In this document: positions 6,294-15,392 of the stretch, in pieces | Layout: each line of letters starts with the position of its first letter | Numbering within the stretch: position 1 is the first letter of the stretch | Source of the DNA: Rs1 sp034111875 | GTDB taxonomy: Bacteria > Pseudomonadota > Gammaproteobacteria > Pseudomonadales > Balneatricaceae | NCBI GenBank assembly: GCA_034111875.1 | Contig: JAWUWK010000005.1 | Span: forward strand, 1-25,574 | Direction: 5' to 3' | Length of the DNA: 25,574 bases | The notes under the pieces: model-generated | Seen by the model: only the letters and a program-made list of their open reading frames with translations | Told to the model about the DNA's origin: nothing | Database searches by the model: none | Program-made: the position numbers and the translations under genes

Positions 6294-7373
6294 ATGGGCA
6301 GAGCAGCACGAGCGATTATAGATTTATCAGCTATTGAGTATAACTTTGAACTGGCGAAATCTTTGGCAACTAAAGCCCAAGCAATGGCAATTATTAAAGC
6401 GGATGCCTATGGTCATGGAGCTGTGCAAGTTGCTCAAAGGTTAGAGCCAACAGCCAGCGCATTTGGTGTTGCTTGTATTGAAGAGGCGTTGGAGCTTAGA
6501 GAAGCGGGTATTGAAACGCCCATTTTGTTACTCGAAGGTTTTTTTACCCCAGACGAACTACCCATAATCGCAGAAAATAATTTTTGGACAGCAGTACACA
6601 GTGTGTTCCAAGTAGAGCAGATAAAACAGGCAACATTGTCCAAACCTCTTAATGTTTGGCCCAAGCTCGATTCTGGTATGCATAGACTAGGTTTGAACTG
6701 CCAAGAAATAGTCGACGTGTTTGATCAATTAAGCAATTCTGAAAATGTTGACAATATTGTCTTGATGTCGCATATGGCATGTGCTGATGAGCTTGATAAT
6801 AAAATGTCTAAAGATCAAATAGCGTTTTTTGACCTTGCCGTCAAAGGTTTAAAGGTAGAGCATTCACTGGCAAATTCAGCGTCCATTTTGGCAATTACAG
6901 CAAGCCATCGTCAATGGGTTAGATCTGGCTTAATGCTCTACGGTGCCTCTCCTTTCGATGTGCCGCAGCAGTTTGCAACACAATTGAAACCTGCGATGAG
7001 TTTCAAAACCGAAGTGATTGCCCTCAGACAAGTTGCTAAAAATCAAACGGTCGGTTATGGCGCTAGTTTTGAATGTCAGACATCTTCGACTATTGCCACT
7101 GTAGCCATAGGTTATGCTGATGGTTATGACCGTCATATTGGCAGCGGGGCTCCTGTTATTGTCGCAGGGCAACGTGCGAAAATTGCCGGTCGAGTATCAA
7201 TGGATATGGTCACTGTGGATGTGTCCGCTCTAGCGAATGTGCGTATTGGCTCAGAAGTTGAGTTGTGGGGAAATATATTGCCTATAGCCGAAATTGCCAA
7301 AGCGGCTGATACTATTGCCTATACTTTGTTTACGGGGATCACTAAACGGGTGCCTAGAATCTATGTTAATTAA
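6294..7373 (+). CDS. alr: alanine racemase (DadX type)
   Basis: The 359-residue PLP enzyme interconverts L- and D-alanine. The PLP lysine is Lys35 in IIKADAYGHGA and the second catalytic base is Tyr255 in VGYGASFE. Other conserved parts are LDSGMHRLGL, SHMACADE, GLMLYGASPF, AIGYADGYDR, GRVSMDMVTVD and the C-terminal beta domain ending KRVPRIYVN. Similarity is closer to DadX of pseudomonads than to biosynthetic Alr, and the neighbours dadR and ridA agree, so a catabolic role is likely. With no dadA here, D-alanine would have to be used by another enzyme or go to the cell wall. ruvC begins 18 bases downstream. Confidence 0.93.
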   Translation: MGRAARAIIDLSAIEYNFELAKSLATKAQAMAIIKADAYGHGAVQVAQRLEPTASAFGVACIEEALELREAGIETPILLLEGFFTPDELPIIAENNFWTAVHSVFQVEQIKQATLSKPLNVWPKLDSGMHRLGLNCQEIVDVFDQLSNSENVDNIVLMSHMACADELDNKMSKDQIAFFDLAVKGLKVEHSLANSASILAITASHRQWVRSGLMLYGASPFDVPQQFATQLKPAMSFKTEVIALRQVAKNQTVGYGASFECQTSSTIATVAIGYADGYDRHIGSGAPVIVAGQRAKIAGRVSMDMVTVDVSALANVRIGSEVELWGNILPIAEIAKAADTIAYTLFTGITKRVPRIYVN

Positions 7374-7391
7374 TGCAAGCTTTTTTTTCTA

Positions 7392-7907
7392 ATGATTATT
7401 CTCGGTATAGATCCAGGTTCACGTATTACAGGTTACGGTGTCATCAATTCTAACGGCTCCAAGAACGACTATATTGCTAGTGGTTGTATTAGAATGCCAG
7501 AGGGCTGCTTAGCGGAAAGGTTGAATCAGGTTTTTTCAGGTGTGACCCAAGTCATTGAAATGTATTCTCCTCAAGAATTTGCAATCGAACAAGTGTTTAT
7601 GGCCAAAAACGCTGACTCAGCACTTAAGTTAGGCCAGGCCAGAGGCGCGGCAATCGTCGCCGCCACTCAGCAATCCCTTGAAGTTTATGAATATGCCGCG
7701 AGAAAGGTAAAGCAAGCGGTGGTAGGCAAAGGGGCCGCAGATAAATCACAAGTTCAGCACATGATAGCGCATCTGTTAAAACTTCCAGGGTTACCCCAAG
7801 AAGATGCGGCGGATGCTTTAGCTATTGCCGTTTGTCACGCACATACCAGATCGGGATTAGTAAAAATGGCGGGGGTGTCGAGTCGCAGTCAAAGACGCTG
7901 GCGCTGA
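7392..7907 (+). CDS. ruvC: crossover junction endodeoxyribonuclease RuvC
   Basis: The 171-residue nuclease resolves Holliday junctions with RuvAB. The acidic active site is complete: Asp7 (LGIDPGSRITGYG), Glu66 (AIEQVFMAKN), Asp138 and Asp141 (QEDAADALAIA). The ending with several Arg residues is usual. Its context is unusual: ruvA and ruvB are not downstream, and instead it follows the alanine racemase by 18 bases and faces modC. No Shine-Dalgarno is visible; the bases before ATG are a run of T, so translation may depend on coupling to the upstream gene. Confidence 0.95.
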   Translation: MIILGIDPGSRITGYGVINSNGSKNDYIASGCIRMPEGCLAERLNQVFSGVTQVIEMYSPQEFAIEQVFMAKNADSALKLGQARGAAIVAATQQSLEVYEYAARKVKQAVVGKGAADKSQVQHMIAHLLKLPGLPQEDAADALAIAVCHAHTRSGLVKMAGVSSRSQRRWR

Positions 7908-7928
7908 CTCGTTTTAAAGGAGGATAGT

Positions 7929-9020
7929 TTATGCCATGGCCCAGTCTTGGTTATTGATACTGATGCCTTTTATCTGTGCGTATACTTGCTGGTTTACTCG
8001 AAGTTCTAGGTCTTGCAGTGCCCACTGAGTAATTTCTGCCCAACAATGGTTGTCTCCAAGAGCCAGCTTTAGTTTGAGTTTTTGCTGCTCTTTTACTATT
8101 TCTGTGATGCGCACGCGCAATATGTTGCGAATACTGGTTTGAGTTGCAGGCGCTTTATTGAGCGTGATTGAAACATCTTTGGCGTAAATTCTAATGCGGA
8201 GTTTGGTTGATACAGGCTGGTTTATTTTGGCTACCCAGAGCACTTGTTGATCATTTAATGCCAGTGATGTTAACGGGTAATCACAATGATGCTGGAAAAC
8301 AGTGGTATGCATAATTGTCGAGAGGTTGCTAGTCTTTAACCAAGGCAGCATCTTATCATGGTTCCAGATCGTTTCGGTTTTCCCCTGCAAGATTAACTGG
8401 CCCTTATCGATCAGTAAAATTTCATCTGCGAGAAATAGCACTTCGTCGAGAGAATGAGTCACATATAAAATCGGCAGTCGCAACTCTTTATTAAGCTTTT
8501 CTAAGTAGGGGAGTAATTCGCGTTTCTTAGGTATATCAAGGGACGCCAAAGGTTCATCCATTAGCAATAGCTTAGGTTTGCGCAATAGTGCTCTACCAAT
8601 AGCGACGCGCTGTTTTTCACCACCCGATAACTCGTTTGGGTAGCGGCCTAGTAAGGCGTTCAGATCGAGTAAATTGAAAATGCTCTGTAACAAGAGTCCT
8701 TCAGGATCCTCTTTAGGCGAGTAGGCATATTTTAGATTCTTCTCAACATTAAAGTGCGGAAATAATCGAGATTGCTGAAACACATAACCTATTTGTCGCT
8801 GATGTATTGGCAGGTTAATCGCTTGATCACTATCAAAAAAACAAGTCTGCTGAAAGCTTATGTGACCGTTATCAGGTTTTTCTATTCCTGCAATAAGGTT
8901 GATTAAGGTGGTTTTACCTGCGCCTGAGCGGCCAAATATTACGCTAATGCCGGTAGTTGATATTTGCGTATCAAGCTCAAAACAGAAATCAGTCAGTAAC
9001 TTACGCAGCTTTATTTTCAT
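7929..9020 (-). CDS. modC: molybdate ABC transporter ATP-binding protein
   Basis: The 363-residue ATPase powers molybdate import through ModB. Visible motifs: Walker A GRSGAGKTT (30-38), Q-loop FQQSRLFPHF (81-90), signature LSGGEKQRVAIGRALL (131-146), Walker B LLLMDEP (151-157) and switch His189 (VTHS). The region after about residue 230 fits a Mop/TOBE domain that binds oxyanion (VRITEIVKEQQKLKLKLALG). Its ATG overlaps the modB stop by 4 bases, so it is translationally coupled. It is the last gene of modABC and converges on ruvC with 21 bases between the stops and no obvious terminator. Confidence 0.95.
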   Translation of the reverse strand: MKIKLRKLLTDFCFELDTQISTTGISVIFGRSGAGKTTLINLIAGIEKPDNGHISFQQTCFFDSDQAINLPIHQRQIGYVFQQSRLFPHFNVEKNLKYAYSPKEDPEGLLLQSIFNLLDLNALLGRYPNELSGGEKQRVAIGRALLRKPKLLLMDEPLASLDIPKKRELLPYLEKLNKELRLPILYVTHSLDEVLFLADEILLIDKGQLILQGKTETIWNHDKMLPWLKTSNLSTIMHTTVFQHHCDYPLTSLALNDQQVLWVAKINQPVSTKLRIRIYAKDVSITLNKAPATQTSIRNILRVRITEIVKEQQKLKLKLALGDNHCWAEITQWALQDLELRVNQQVYAQIKGISINNQDWAMA

Positions 9021-9718
9021 TTGACACTGGCCTTGTTAGTTATTGAACGGTGCATTTTCTGTTCAAGGACATAAGAAGCTATTAATGCTATGAAAGCGAT
9101 GCCTGTGGCAATAATACATAAACGCAACGCTTGGAATTCGGCTCCCGGGGTTTGCACGAAACTGTACATGGCCAGTGGAATAGTCCGGGTCACTTCTGGT
9201 ATGTTAGAGACGAAGGTAATCGTCGCGCCAAACTCACCTAAACTGCGGGCAAAGGCCAAAATGACGCCACTCAAAATTCCGGGACTGATCAGCGGTAAAG
9301 TAATCGTTAAAAAGACCTTTATAGCATTTGCGCCCAAGGTGCTTGCCGCCTGCTCGAGGTGATAATCTACATTTTCAATACTTAAGCGAATCGCTCTAAC
9401 CATTAACGGGAATGACACGATTGCGCTGGCAAGAGCAGCACCTTGCCAACTAAAGCTAATGTCTATATTCAACGTTTGCTTTAGAAAAATACCTATAGTG
9501 CCGCCAGAGGAGAAGCTGATTAAGAGTAAATAGCCGATCACAACAGGTGGTAGGACGAGAGGTAAGTGGACGATAGCATCAACCAAAGGTTTGGCTATAA
9601 ATTGGCATCTTGCGAGTAGCCAAGCGGTGACAATTGCAAAAGGTAAACTGACAGTAACCGAGCTAAAAGCAACCTTTAAACTTAGCCCAATGGCTTGTAT
9701 CTCAAAATCAGTTAACAT
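9017..9718 (-). CDS. modB: molybdate ABC transporter permease
   Basis: The 233-residue membrane protein has about five to six hydrophobic segments and the coupling-helix EAA-type motif SLGEFGATITFVSN near residue 160, with ARSLGEFGA typical of ModB/CysT permeases. The N-terminus (LTDFEIQAIGLSLKVAFSS) and VHLPLVLPPVVIGYLLL match ModB. It starts 11 bases inside the modA gene and its stop overlaps modC by 4 bases, so all three genes form a tight operon read leftward. Confidence 0.95.
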   Translation of the reverse strand: MLTDFEIQAIGLSLKVAFSSVTVSLPFAIVTAWLLARCQFIAKPLVDAIVHLPLVLPPVVIGYLLLISFSSGGTIGIFLKQTLNIDISFSWQGAALASAIVSFPLMVRAIRLSIENVDYHLEQAASTLGANAIKVFLTITLPLISPGILSGVILAFARSLGEFGATITFVSNIPEVTRTIPLAMYSFVQTPGAEFQALRLCIIATGIAFIALIASYVLEQKMHRSITNKASVK

Positions 9719-10490
9719 TTTTTTTGGTTATAAATCCATATCGCTGAAAAATTTCCCTGGCCACAGGTGATTGTAGGTAGGCGTAAAACAGCTTAGCCTG
9801 TTTTTTCGGTATTGTTGTATTATGAACTAATGCTAAGGGATATTGTATCTCGGTGTGACTAGATGCGGGGAAAGTTGCAATAATTTTTACTTTAGCAGAA
9901 GACAGCGCATCGGTTTTATAAACGATGCCAATTGGGACTGCTTTTCTCTCTATAAAAGCCAACGCTGTGCGGGTATTGCTTGCTTGAGCTAAGTGAGATT
10001 TGACACTTTGCCACAAGTGTAGATTGACCAATGACTGCTTGGTATAAATGCCCACAGGTACGTGATCTGTATTGCCGATGGCTATTCGCCCATTCTGTAT
10101 TATCTGCGTTAAGTCTATTTTGCTAGACAAGTCAAAAGGGGCAATGTCGCTGGTAACAGGTGCCGCTATGACTAAACGGTTACCGACTAAGTTAGTGATA
10201 GAGTCATCATGGACTTTTCTTTGGCTGACGAGATATTGCAACCATCGATCATTCGCACTAATGAACACATCCGCGGGAGCGCCTCTGGCAATCTGTCGGG
10301 CGAGTGTTGAGGAAGCGGCGAAGACTAAGGTAACCTTGAGGTTGGTTTGGTCTTCGAACGCTAGCGCTATCTCGCTGATAGGTTGAGTCATGGAGGCTGC
10401 GGCAAATACATTAACGGATGCAGCGGAGCTAGCGGAAGGGGTGAAAATAAAACTAATAATGGCGAGTAATAAAGAGTGTTTAAATAGCAT
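9708..10490 (-). CDS. modA: molybdate-binding periplasmic protein
   Basis: The 260-residue protein begins with a signal peptide (hydrophobic residues 7-20, likely cleaved after SSA-A) and then shows the ModA pattern: VNVFAAASMTQPI with the first oxyanion-binding Ser, FAASSTLARQIARGAPADVFIS with the second, and further on DHVPVGIYTKQSL and IGIVYKTDA. It captures molybdate or tungstate in the periplasm and delivers it to ModBC. It is the first gene of the operon. No modE regulator gene is in the window. A perfect 11-bp palindrome lies 2 bases upstream of the ATG. The Shine-Dalgarno sequence is weak. Confidence 0.95.
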   Translation of the reverse strand: MLFKHSLLLAIISFIFTPSASSAASVNVFAAASMTQPISEIALAFEDQTNLKVTLVFAASSTLARQIARGAPADVFISANDRWLQYLVSQRKVHDDSITNLVGNRLVIAAPVTSDIAPFDLSSKIDLTQIIQNGRIAIGNTDHVPVGIYTKQSLVNLHLWQSVKSHLAQASNTRTALAFIERKAVPIGIVYKTDALSSAKVKIIATFPASSHTEIQYPLALVHNTTIPKKQAKLFYAYLQSPVAREIFQRYGFITKKNVN

Positions 10491-10492
10491 GG

Positions 10493-10503
10493 ATAACCGT
10501 TAT
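10493..10503 (-). promoter_or_regulatory. palindrome at the modA start, possible operator
   Basis: ATAACCGTTAT is a perfect palindrome around a central C, placed 2 bases before the modA start codon, where a bound protein would block translation or transcription. ModE operators contain ATAACG-type half sites, but the classic spacing is not matched. Function is a guess. Confidence 0.25.
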
Positions 10504-10749
10504 AGGCTGATTGAAAAGACAGTGAATAGTGATAGATTCTTGTGGTGGGGTTGCATGTCTATGGTTAATGTTTATTTTTGACACGCTATTGTTCTGTAAA
10601 ACGATATGAATAGCAGTGATATTCTGAGATAATGCGCTTTTAAATGAACCAAATTTAAACTTATGGAGCGTATAGCGCTCTGTCAAATATGCTATCGGTA
10701 AAACTTGCTCAGAGCATATCAAATATTGTAATTAATTGTGTAACTATTA

Positions 10750-13002
10750 ATGATAAGAAATGCAGATTATCTCTTTGCGAAAAAACCGCATTGGGCAGAA
10801 TGTTTCGGTACCGCCGATTTTTTACCAACTAATCGTCAAGAAATGGAGTTGCTCGGCTGGGACAGCTGCGATGTGATTATTGTCTCAGGTGATGCCTATG
10901 TTGATCATCCAAGTTTTGGTATGGCGGTAATGGGGCGTGCCTTAGAGGCCCAAGGCTTTCGGGTAGGGATAATTTCGCAGCCTGATTGGCAGAGCCCGGC
11001 AGATTTCAATGCGTTGGGTAAGCCCAATCTATATTTTGGTATCACCGCTGGCAATATGGATTCTATGATCAATCGCTACACTGCCGATTTAAAAGTGCGT
11101 CATGATGATGCCTATACGGTCGATGGAGCGGAAGGTAAAAGACCAGATAGAGCAGTTATTGTCTATTCACAACGCTGTCGAGAACTATACCATGATGTGC
11201 CTATCGTAGTAGGGGGGATTGAAGCCAGTTTGAGGCGAATAGCCCAATATGATTATTGGAGCAACAAAGTAAGACGCTCGGTACTGATTGATTCTGGCGC
11301 GGATATTTTGCTCTATGGCAATGCTGAAAGAGCCATTATCGATGTGACTCATGCGTTAGCTGAAGGCACAGATATAAAAGATTTAACCGATATTCGCGGC
11401 ACTGTTGTGCTGCGCGATGCGCTACCTAGTGGCTATATTGAGGTCGATTCTTCGCGCATTGATTGGTCTAGCAATGTTGAAAACTTGCCTAATCCTTATG
11501 AATACATTGAAGACAAAGAAAAGTGCGCCTCCTCTAAATCAGCAGAAGAAGTGGTCGCCGTTCCACTGCGAATTATTCCCGAGCCGCTTAAAGGTAAACA
11601 GCGTTTAGACAAAGATACGACGTATATCCGTTTACCGTCTTTTGAAAAAGTCTCAAAAGACTCGGCGCTTTACGCCCATGCATCGCGTGTTTTGCATTTA
11701 GAGTCGAACCCGCACAATGCTAAAGTGTTAGTGCAAAAGCACGGCAGCAAAGAAATCTGGGCGAACCCGCCACCAATTCCACTAACTACAAAAGAGATGG
11801 ATGCTGTGTTCGGGTTACCCTATCAGCGTATTCCGCATCCCTCTTATGGTAGTCGGAAAATTCCCGCTTACGACATGATACGGTTTTCTGTGAATATTAT
11901 GCGCGGTTGTTTTGGCGGTTGTACCTTTTGCTCGATTACAGAGCATGAAGGACGGGTGATTCAAAGCCGTTCTCGCGCTTCTGTGCTTAAAGAAATCGAA
12001 GAAATAAGGGACAAAGTACCAGGTTTCACTGGCATGATCTCTGATTTAGGCGGTCCAACCTCAAATATGTATCACTTGAACTGTGTCAGTGATGAAATTC
12101 AATCGTCCTGTCGTAAGCTATCGTGTGTGTACCCTGTGATTTGTAAAAATTTAGTGACAGATCACAGTGAAACGACGCAATTGTATCGTGAGGCTCGTAA
12201 AATCCCCGGTGTACATAAGATCGCTATAGCCTCGGGGTTGCGTTACGATCTCGCTGTTGAGGACCCAGAATACGTTAAAGAGTTAGTTACCCATCATGTT
12301 GGCGGTTACCTAAAAATAGCCCCTGAGCACAGTGAAGAAAAAACGCTGAATAAAATGATGAAACCCGGCATGGGAACCTATGACAAATTTAAGCGAATGT
12401 TTGATAAGTACTCAAAAGAGGCAGGCAAAAAGCAATACTTGATTCCATATTTTATCGCGGCTCATCCCGGCTGCGAAGATGATGATATGCTGAGTTTATC
12501 GCTTTGGTTGAAAAAAAATAAATTCAGAGTAGATCAAGTACAAACATTTTATCCGTCGCCTATGTCTTTAGCCACCGCCATGTATCATTCTGGGCGCAAT
12601 CCTCTGAAAAAAGTGACGTACAAAAGTGAGAAGCTTTACGTGCCACGTGAATATGAACAGAGGCGGACCCAAAAAGCTTTGCTGCGATACCACGATGAGG
12701 ATAATTGGGATAGATTGCGCACTGTCTTAACTGATATGGGTCGCGATGATTTAATCGGCACAGCTGACTGGCAGTTGGTACCCGCTGCTGAAAAGAAAAT
12801 TGGTTATAAATACGTCCAAAAATCTAAGCAGATAGATATTAAAGCAAATAGCGAAACGCAAACCGCGGCGACAAATACCCAGGCAAATAAACCTAAAAGT
12901 GCCGGCGGTAAAGTGATTGCTCGAGCAGCGGCGACAGCCCGTAAAAAAAGCAGCGGTAAGAGTAAGTCTAGTACTCGCAAAAAATCGATCAAACGCAGTT
13001 AA
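10750..13002 (+). CDS. ygiQ: YgiQ-family radical SAM protein
   Basis: The 750-residue protein has an N-terminal YgiQ domain (LGWDSCDVIIVSGDAYVDHP, VGIISQPDW, GGIEASLRRIAQYDYW) and a radical SAM core with the iron-sulfur cysteines Cys387, Cys391 and Cys394 in GCFGGCTFCSI. Conserved downstream blocks include ISDLGGPTSNMY, GYLKIAPEH and QTFYPSPMSLATAMYH. The last 50 residues are a Lys/Ser/Ala/Arg-rich tail (RKKSSGKSKSS and KKSIKRS), probably disordered and nucleic-acid binding. The family reaction is unknown to me. It starts at TAATG without a clear ribosome binding site. An upstream TTGACA (10578-10583) may belong to its promoter. It stands alone between modA (divergent) and alaA (convergent). 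Confidence 0.93.
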   Translation: MIRNADYLFAKKPHWAECFGTADFLPTNRQEMELLGWDSCDVIIVSGDAYVDHPSFGMAVMGRALEAQGFRVGIISQPDWQSPADFNALGKPNLYFGITAGNMDSMINRYTADLKVRHDDAYTVDGAEGKRPDRAVIVYSQRCRELYHDVPIVVGGIEASLRRIAQYDYWSNKVRRSVLIDSGADILLYGNAERAIIDVTHALAEGTDIKDLTDIRGTVVLRDALPSGYIEVDSSRIDWSSNVENLPNPYEYIEDKEKCASSKSAEEVVAVPLRIIPEPLKGKQRLDKDTTYIRLPSFEKVSKDSALYAHASRVLHLESNPHNAKVLVQKHGSKEIWANPPPIPLTTKEMDAVFGLPYQRIPHPSYGSRKIPAYDMIRFSVNIMRGCFGGCTFCSITEHEGRVIQSRSRASVLKEIEEIRDKVPGFTGMISDLGGPTSNMYHLNCVSDEIQSSCRKLSCVYPVICKNLVTDHSETTQLYREARKIPGVHKIAIASGLRYDLAVEDPEYVKELVTHHVGGYLKIAPEHSEEKTLNKMMKPGMGTYDKFKRMFDKYSKEAGKKQYLIPYFIAAHPGCEDDDMLSLSLWLKKNKFRVDQVQTFYPSPMSLATAMYHSGRNPLKKVTYKSEKLYVPREYEQRRTQKALLRYHDEDNWDRLRTVLTDMGRDDLIGTADWQLVPAAEKKIGYKYVQKSKQIDIKANSETQTAATNTQANKPKSAGGKVIARAAATARKKSSGKSKSSTRKKSIKRS

Positions 13003-13079
13003 TTGGGGCCTGTGCCAGAAGAGACTAACCTCCTGCGAAAGCAGTTCTCGCAAAAGCTGCTTGTAGATCTGTAAACATT

Positions 13080-13110
13080 AACACCTTTTTAGTCTGGCTA
13101 TAGAGGTGTT
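13080..13110. terminator. possible bidirectional terminator between ygiQ and alaA
   Basis: AACACCT (13080-13086) pairs with AGGTGTT (13104-13110) between two convergent genes. The stem is 7 bp, with a T run inside the loop on the plus strand rather than after the stem, so efficiency is doubtful. Confidence 0.3.
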
Positions 13111-13156
13111 GTATTCTTCTTCAGCTAAAGTTTGCCGATTGAATTATTGATGGGCG

Positions 13157-14386
13157 TTATGCAGCCTGTCGTGTCGCTCTATATTCTTCTAAAAATAGCC
13201 TGATACGGTTGATAGCATCTCTTAGTTCATCTTCTCTGGGCAAGATCACTAGGCGAAAGTGCTGATGATCTTTTATGTTAAATCCCGTTCCTTGAACAAT
13301 TAAAACATGCTGTTTGATCAGCAGTTCTAGTGCAAAATGTTCATCGCGCTCGATGGGGTACATTTTGGAGTCAAGTTTGGCAAAAAGATAGAGTGCGCCT
13401 TTAGGTTTAGTGCAGCTAACGCCTGGGATAGCCGTCAGGAGCTTGTGTGCTATATCTCGCTGCTGGTATAAACGGCCCTCAGGTGCGGTTAGTTGTTTAA
13501 TGCTTTGAAAACCACCCAAAGCCGTTTGAATGGCATGTTGGGAGGGGACGTTAGAACATAAGCGCATATTAGACAGCATGTCGAGGCCCTCAATGTAATC
13601 CATAGCTTGGTCTTTATTGCCGCTAATAATGACCCAGCCGGTTCGAAAACCAGCGACTCTGTAGGCTTTAGATAGTCCATTAAAGCTAAGGCACAGCACC
13701 TCATCAGTGAGTGAGGCTAGTGGTGTGTGAGCAGCATCGTCATAGAGTATTTTGTCATAGATTTCATCGGAAAATAGGCACAGCTCAAATTCATTAGCTA
13801 AGGCAATTATCTCTAATAAAATTGCTTCGGGGTATACAGATCCCGTCGGGTTATTGGGGTTGATTACCACAATGCCTTTAGTATTCTCGGTTATGCATTG
13901 GCGCATATTATCGATGTTCGGATACCACTCGTTTTCTTCATCACATTGATAGTGCACTGCTTTGCCGCCGGCTAAGCTCACTGCAGCAGACCAAAGTGGA
14001 TAGTCAGGTGCGGGAATAAGCATCTCATCGCCATTATCGAGCAGTCCTTGCATGGTCATTACGATTAATTCGGAAACACCATTGCCAATGTAAATATCTT
14101 CGGGACCAACATTGTTTATGCCTATTCTTTGGCACTCTTGCATAATGGCTTTGCGTGCAGAAAATAAACCTTTAGCATCGCAGTAACCTTGAGCAGAAGG
14201 CAAATTGCGAACCACATCTTGAATGACTTCTTGCGGGGCTTTAAATCCAAAAGGTGCAGGATTGCCAATATTAAGTTTGATTATGTTCGCCCCGCCATCT
14301 TCTAGGCGTTTAGCTTCTTGCAATACAGGGCCTCGTATATCGTAGCAAACGTTATTGAGTTTTCGGGACTTTTTTATAATAGACAT
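13157..14386 (-). CDS. alaA: glutamate-pyruvate aminotransferase AlaA
   Basis: From ATG at 14386 the protein is 409 residues, class I PLP aminotransferase. It aligns throughout with E. coli AlaA: NVCYDIRGPVLQEAKRLE, KLNIGNPAPFGF, AQGYCDAKGLFSARKAIMQ, PAPDYPLWSAAVSLAGGKAV, INPNNPTGSVY, SDEIYDKILYDDA, the PLP lysine in FNGLSKAYRVAGFRTGW, MRLCSNVPSQHAIQTALGG, and GTGFN. It makes alanine from pyruvate with glutamate. An upstream in-frame TTG at 14398 would add four residues, but TTGGATC serves better as ribosome binding site for the ATG, and E. coli AlaA also starts with Met-Ser. It is monocistronic, reading toward ygiQ. Confidence 0.94.
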   Translation of the reverse strand: MSIIKKSRKLNNVCYDIRGPVLQEAKRLEDGGANIIKLNIGNPAPFGFKAPQEVIQDVVRNLPSAQGYCDAKGLFSARKAIMQECQRIGINNVGPEDIYIGNGVSELIVMTMQGLLDNGDEMLIPAPDYPLWSAAVSLAGGKAVHYQCDEENEWYPNIDNMRQCITENTKGIVVINPNNPTGSVYPEAILLEIIALANEFELCLFSDEIYDKILYDDAAHTPLASLTDEVLCLSFNGLSKAYRVAGFRTGWVIISGNKDQAMDYIEGLDMLSNMRLCSNVPSQHAIQTALGGFQSIKQLTAPEGRLYQQRDIAHKLLTAIPGVSCTKPKGALYLFAKLDSKMYPIERDEHFALELLIKQHVLIVQGTGFNIKDHQHFRLVILPREDELRDAINRIRLFLEEYRATRQAA

Positions 14387-14717
14387 GCTTTGATCCAAGA
14401 TAGATAAATAGTGACAATTGCGGCATAGTACGTGCTTTTTTTCTTCAATGAAACAGGATAAATTTCTGTTATGTTTATTTTTAAAGTATTTTTTACTTTT
14501 ATATTGGCTTTAGAAAGACATATTATTGTTATATGGCTTTTTATCGACGTTATATCTTGTGTAAAAGCACGATGCTAGTCGTAACTCTGTTTTTAAATTT
14601 ATCAGGGTTGTTCCCGTGCAGGTTGTTATTTATTAATCTTTTAAAAGTTTTTATGTCGAGATCCGTGTTTTTAGCGTATTTTCAAGATCTTCAAAAGAAA
14701 TCTGTTGGAAAGGTGAA
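14387..14717. other. alaA / glycosylase divergent intergenic region (331 bp)
   Basis: AT-rich spacer that must hold the promoters of both divergent genes. No clear -35/-10 pair stands out. A 62-codon hydrophobic frame (14533-14721) overlaps the next gene but lacks a ribosome binding site and family resemblance, so it is not called. Confidence 0.5.
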
Positions 14718-15392
14718 ATGAAAAGTTATCAGTGGATGTACGATCATGTGCTTGAGAGGGTAGGCAAAGACAAGATAATCTCTAGGTATGACTTAGTTAG
14801 AACGGAACATGAGTTGCGCGAGTTAAGTGATAGTTATCTACTGTCTAATCTGTCGCGTCGCGTGTTTAGAGCGGGTATAAAACATTCTGTGGTTGATGCA
14901 AAATGGCCGGAGTTTGAGAAAGTTTTTTTTGGTTTTAATCCTCATAAAGTGGCGCTGATGAGTGATGATCAACTAGAGAAATTGATGCAAAACGATAAAA
15001 TAATTCGCCACTGGGGTAAGATTAAATCGACTCGCTTAAATGCTTATATGGTGACTGAGTATATTGAAAAATATGGAAGCTTCGCTCACTTCGTAAGTCA
15101 GTGGCCTAGTGAAGACATCATCGGGCTTTGGGCAGAGCTTAAAAAGCAAGGCTCTCATTTGGGCGGTAATTCAGCAGGTTACTTTTTGCGTTTGATCGGC
15201 AAAGATACTTTTATATTAACAGATGACGTTGTTGCCGCTTTGAAAGCGCAGGGCATAGTCGATAAGAAACCTACCTCCAAAAGAGATCTTGCAGCTGCAC
15301 AACAGGCCTTTAACCAATGGCATGCAGAATCTAATGCGCCCTTAAGTCACATCAGTCGATTATTAGCTTTCACTGTTGGCTGGGAAAATTAG
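14718..15392 (+). CDS. DNA-3-methyladenine glycosylase I (Tag)-like protein
   Basis: The 224-residue protein resembles the helix-hairpin-helix glycosylase Tag in its middle: FNPHKVALMSDDQLEKLMQN, KIIRHWGKIKSTRLNAYMV, then a hairpin-like GGNSAGYFLRLIGKDTFILTDDVVAAL (about 149-175) and SHISRLLAF. The Tag base-recognition stretch Glu-x-x-Gln-Ala-Gly-Leu-Ser-Trp is changed to NLSRRVFRAGIKHSV, and the zinc-binding Cys/His residues at the N- and C-termini are absent. It may excise a different alkylated base or have lost the original specificity. AAGGTG sits 4 bases before ATG, the best ribosome binding site in this region. The gene is isolated. Confidence 0.8.
   Translation: MKSYQWMYDHVLERVGKDKIISRYDLVRTEHELRELSDSYLLSNLSRRVFRAGIKHSVVDAKWPEFEKVFFGFNPHKVALMSDDQLEKLMQNDKIIRHWGKIKSTRLNAYMVTEYIEKYGSFAHFVSQWPSEDIIGLWAELKKQGSHLGGNSAGYFLRLIGKDTFILTDDVVAALKAQGIVDKKPTSKRDLAAAQQAFNQWHAESNAPLSHISRLLAFTVGWEN

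Noticed and set aside
10493..10503. A confident ModE box before modA
   Set aside because: The palindrome shares only half-site letters with ModE operators and the spacing differs, so it is listed only as a low-confidence site.
10480..10722. An 80-codon minus-strand frame upstream of modA
   Set aside because: It covers the modA-ygiQ control region, overlaps the modA start in another frame, and resembles nothing known to me.
14533..14721. A 62-codon hydrophobic frame ending inside the glycosylase start
   Set aside because: The stop overlap looks like coupling, but there is no ribosome binding site and the composition follows the AT-rich spacer. The glycosylase has its own strong AAGGTG.
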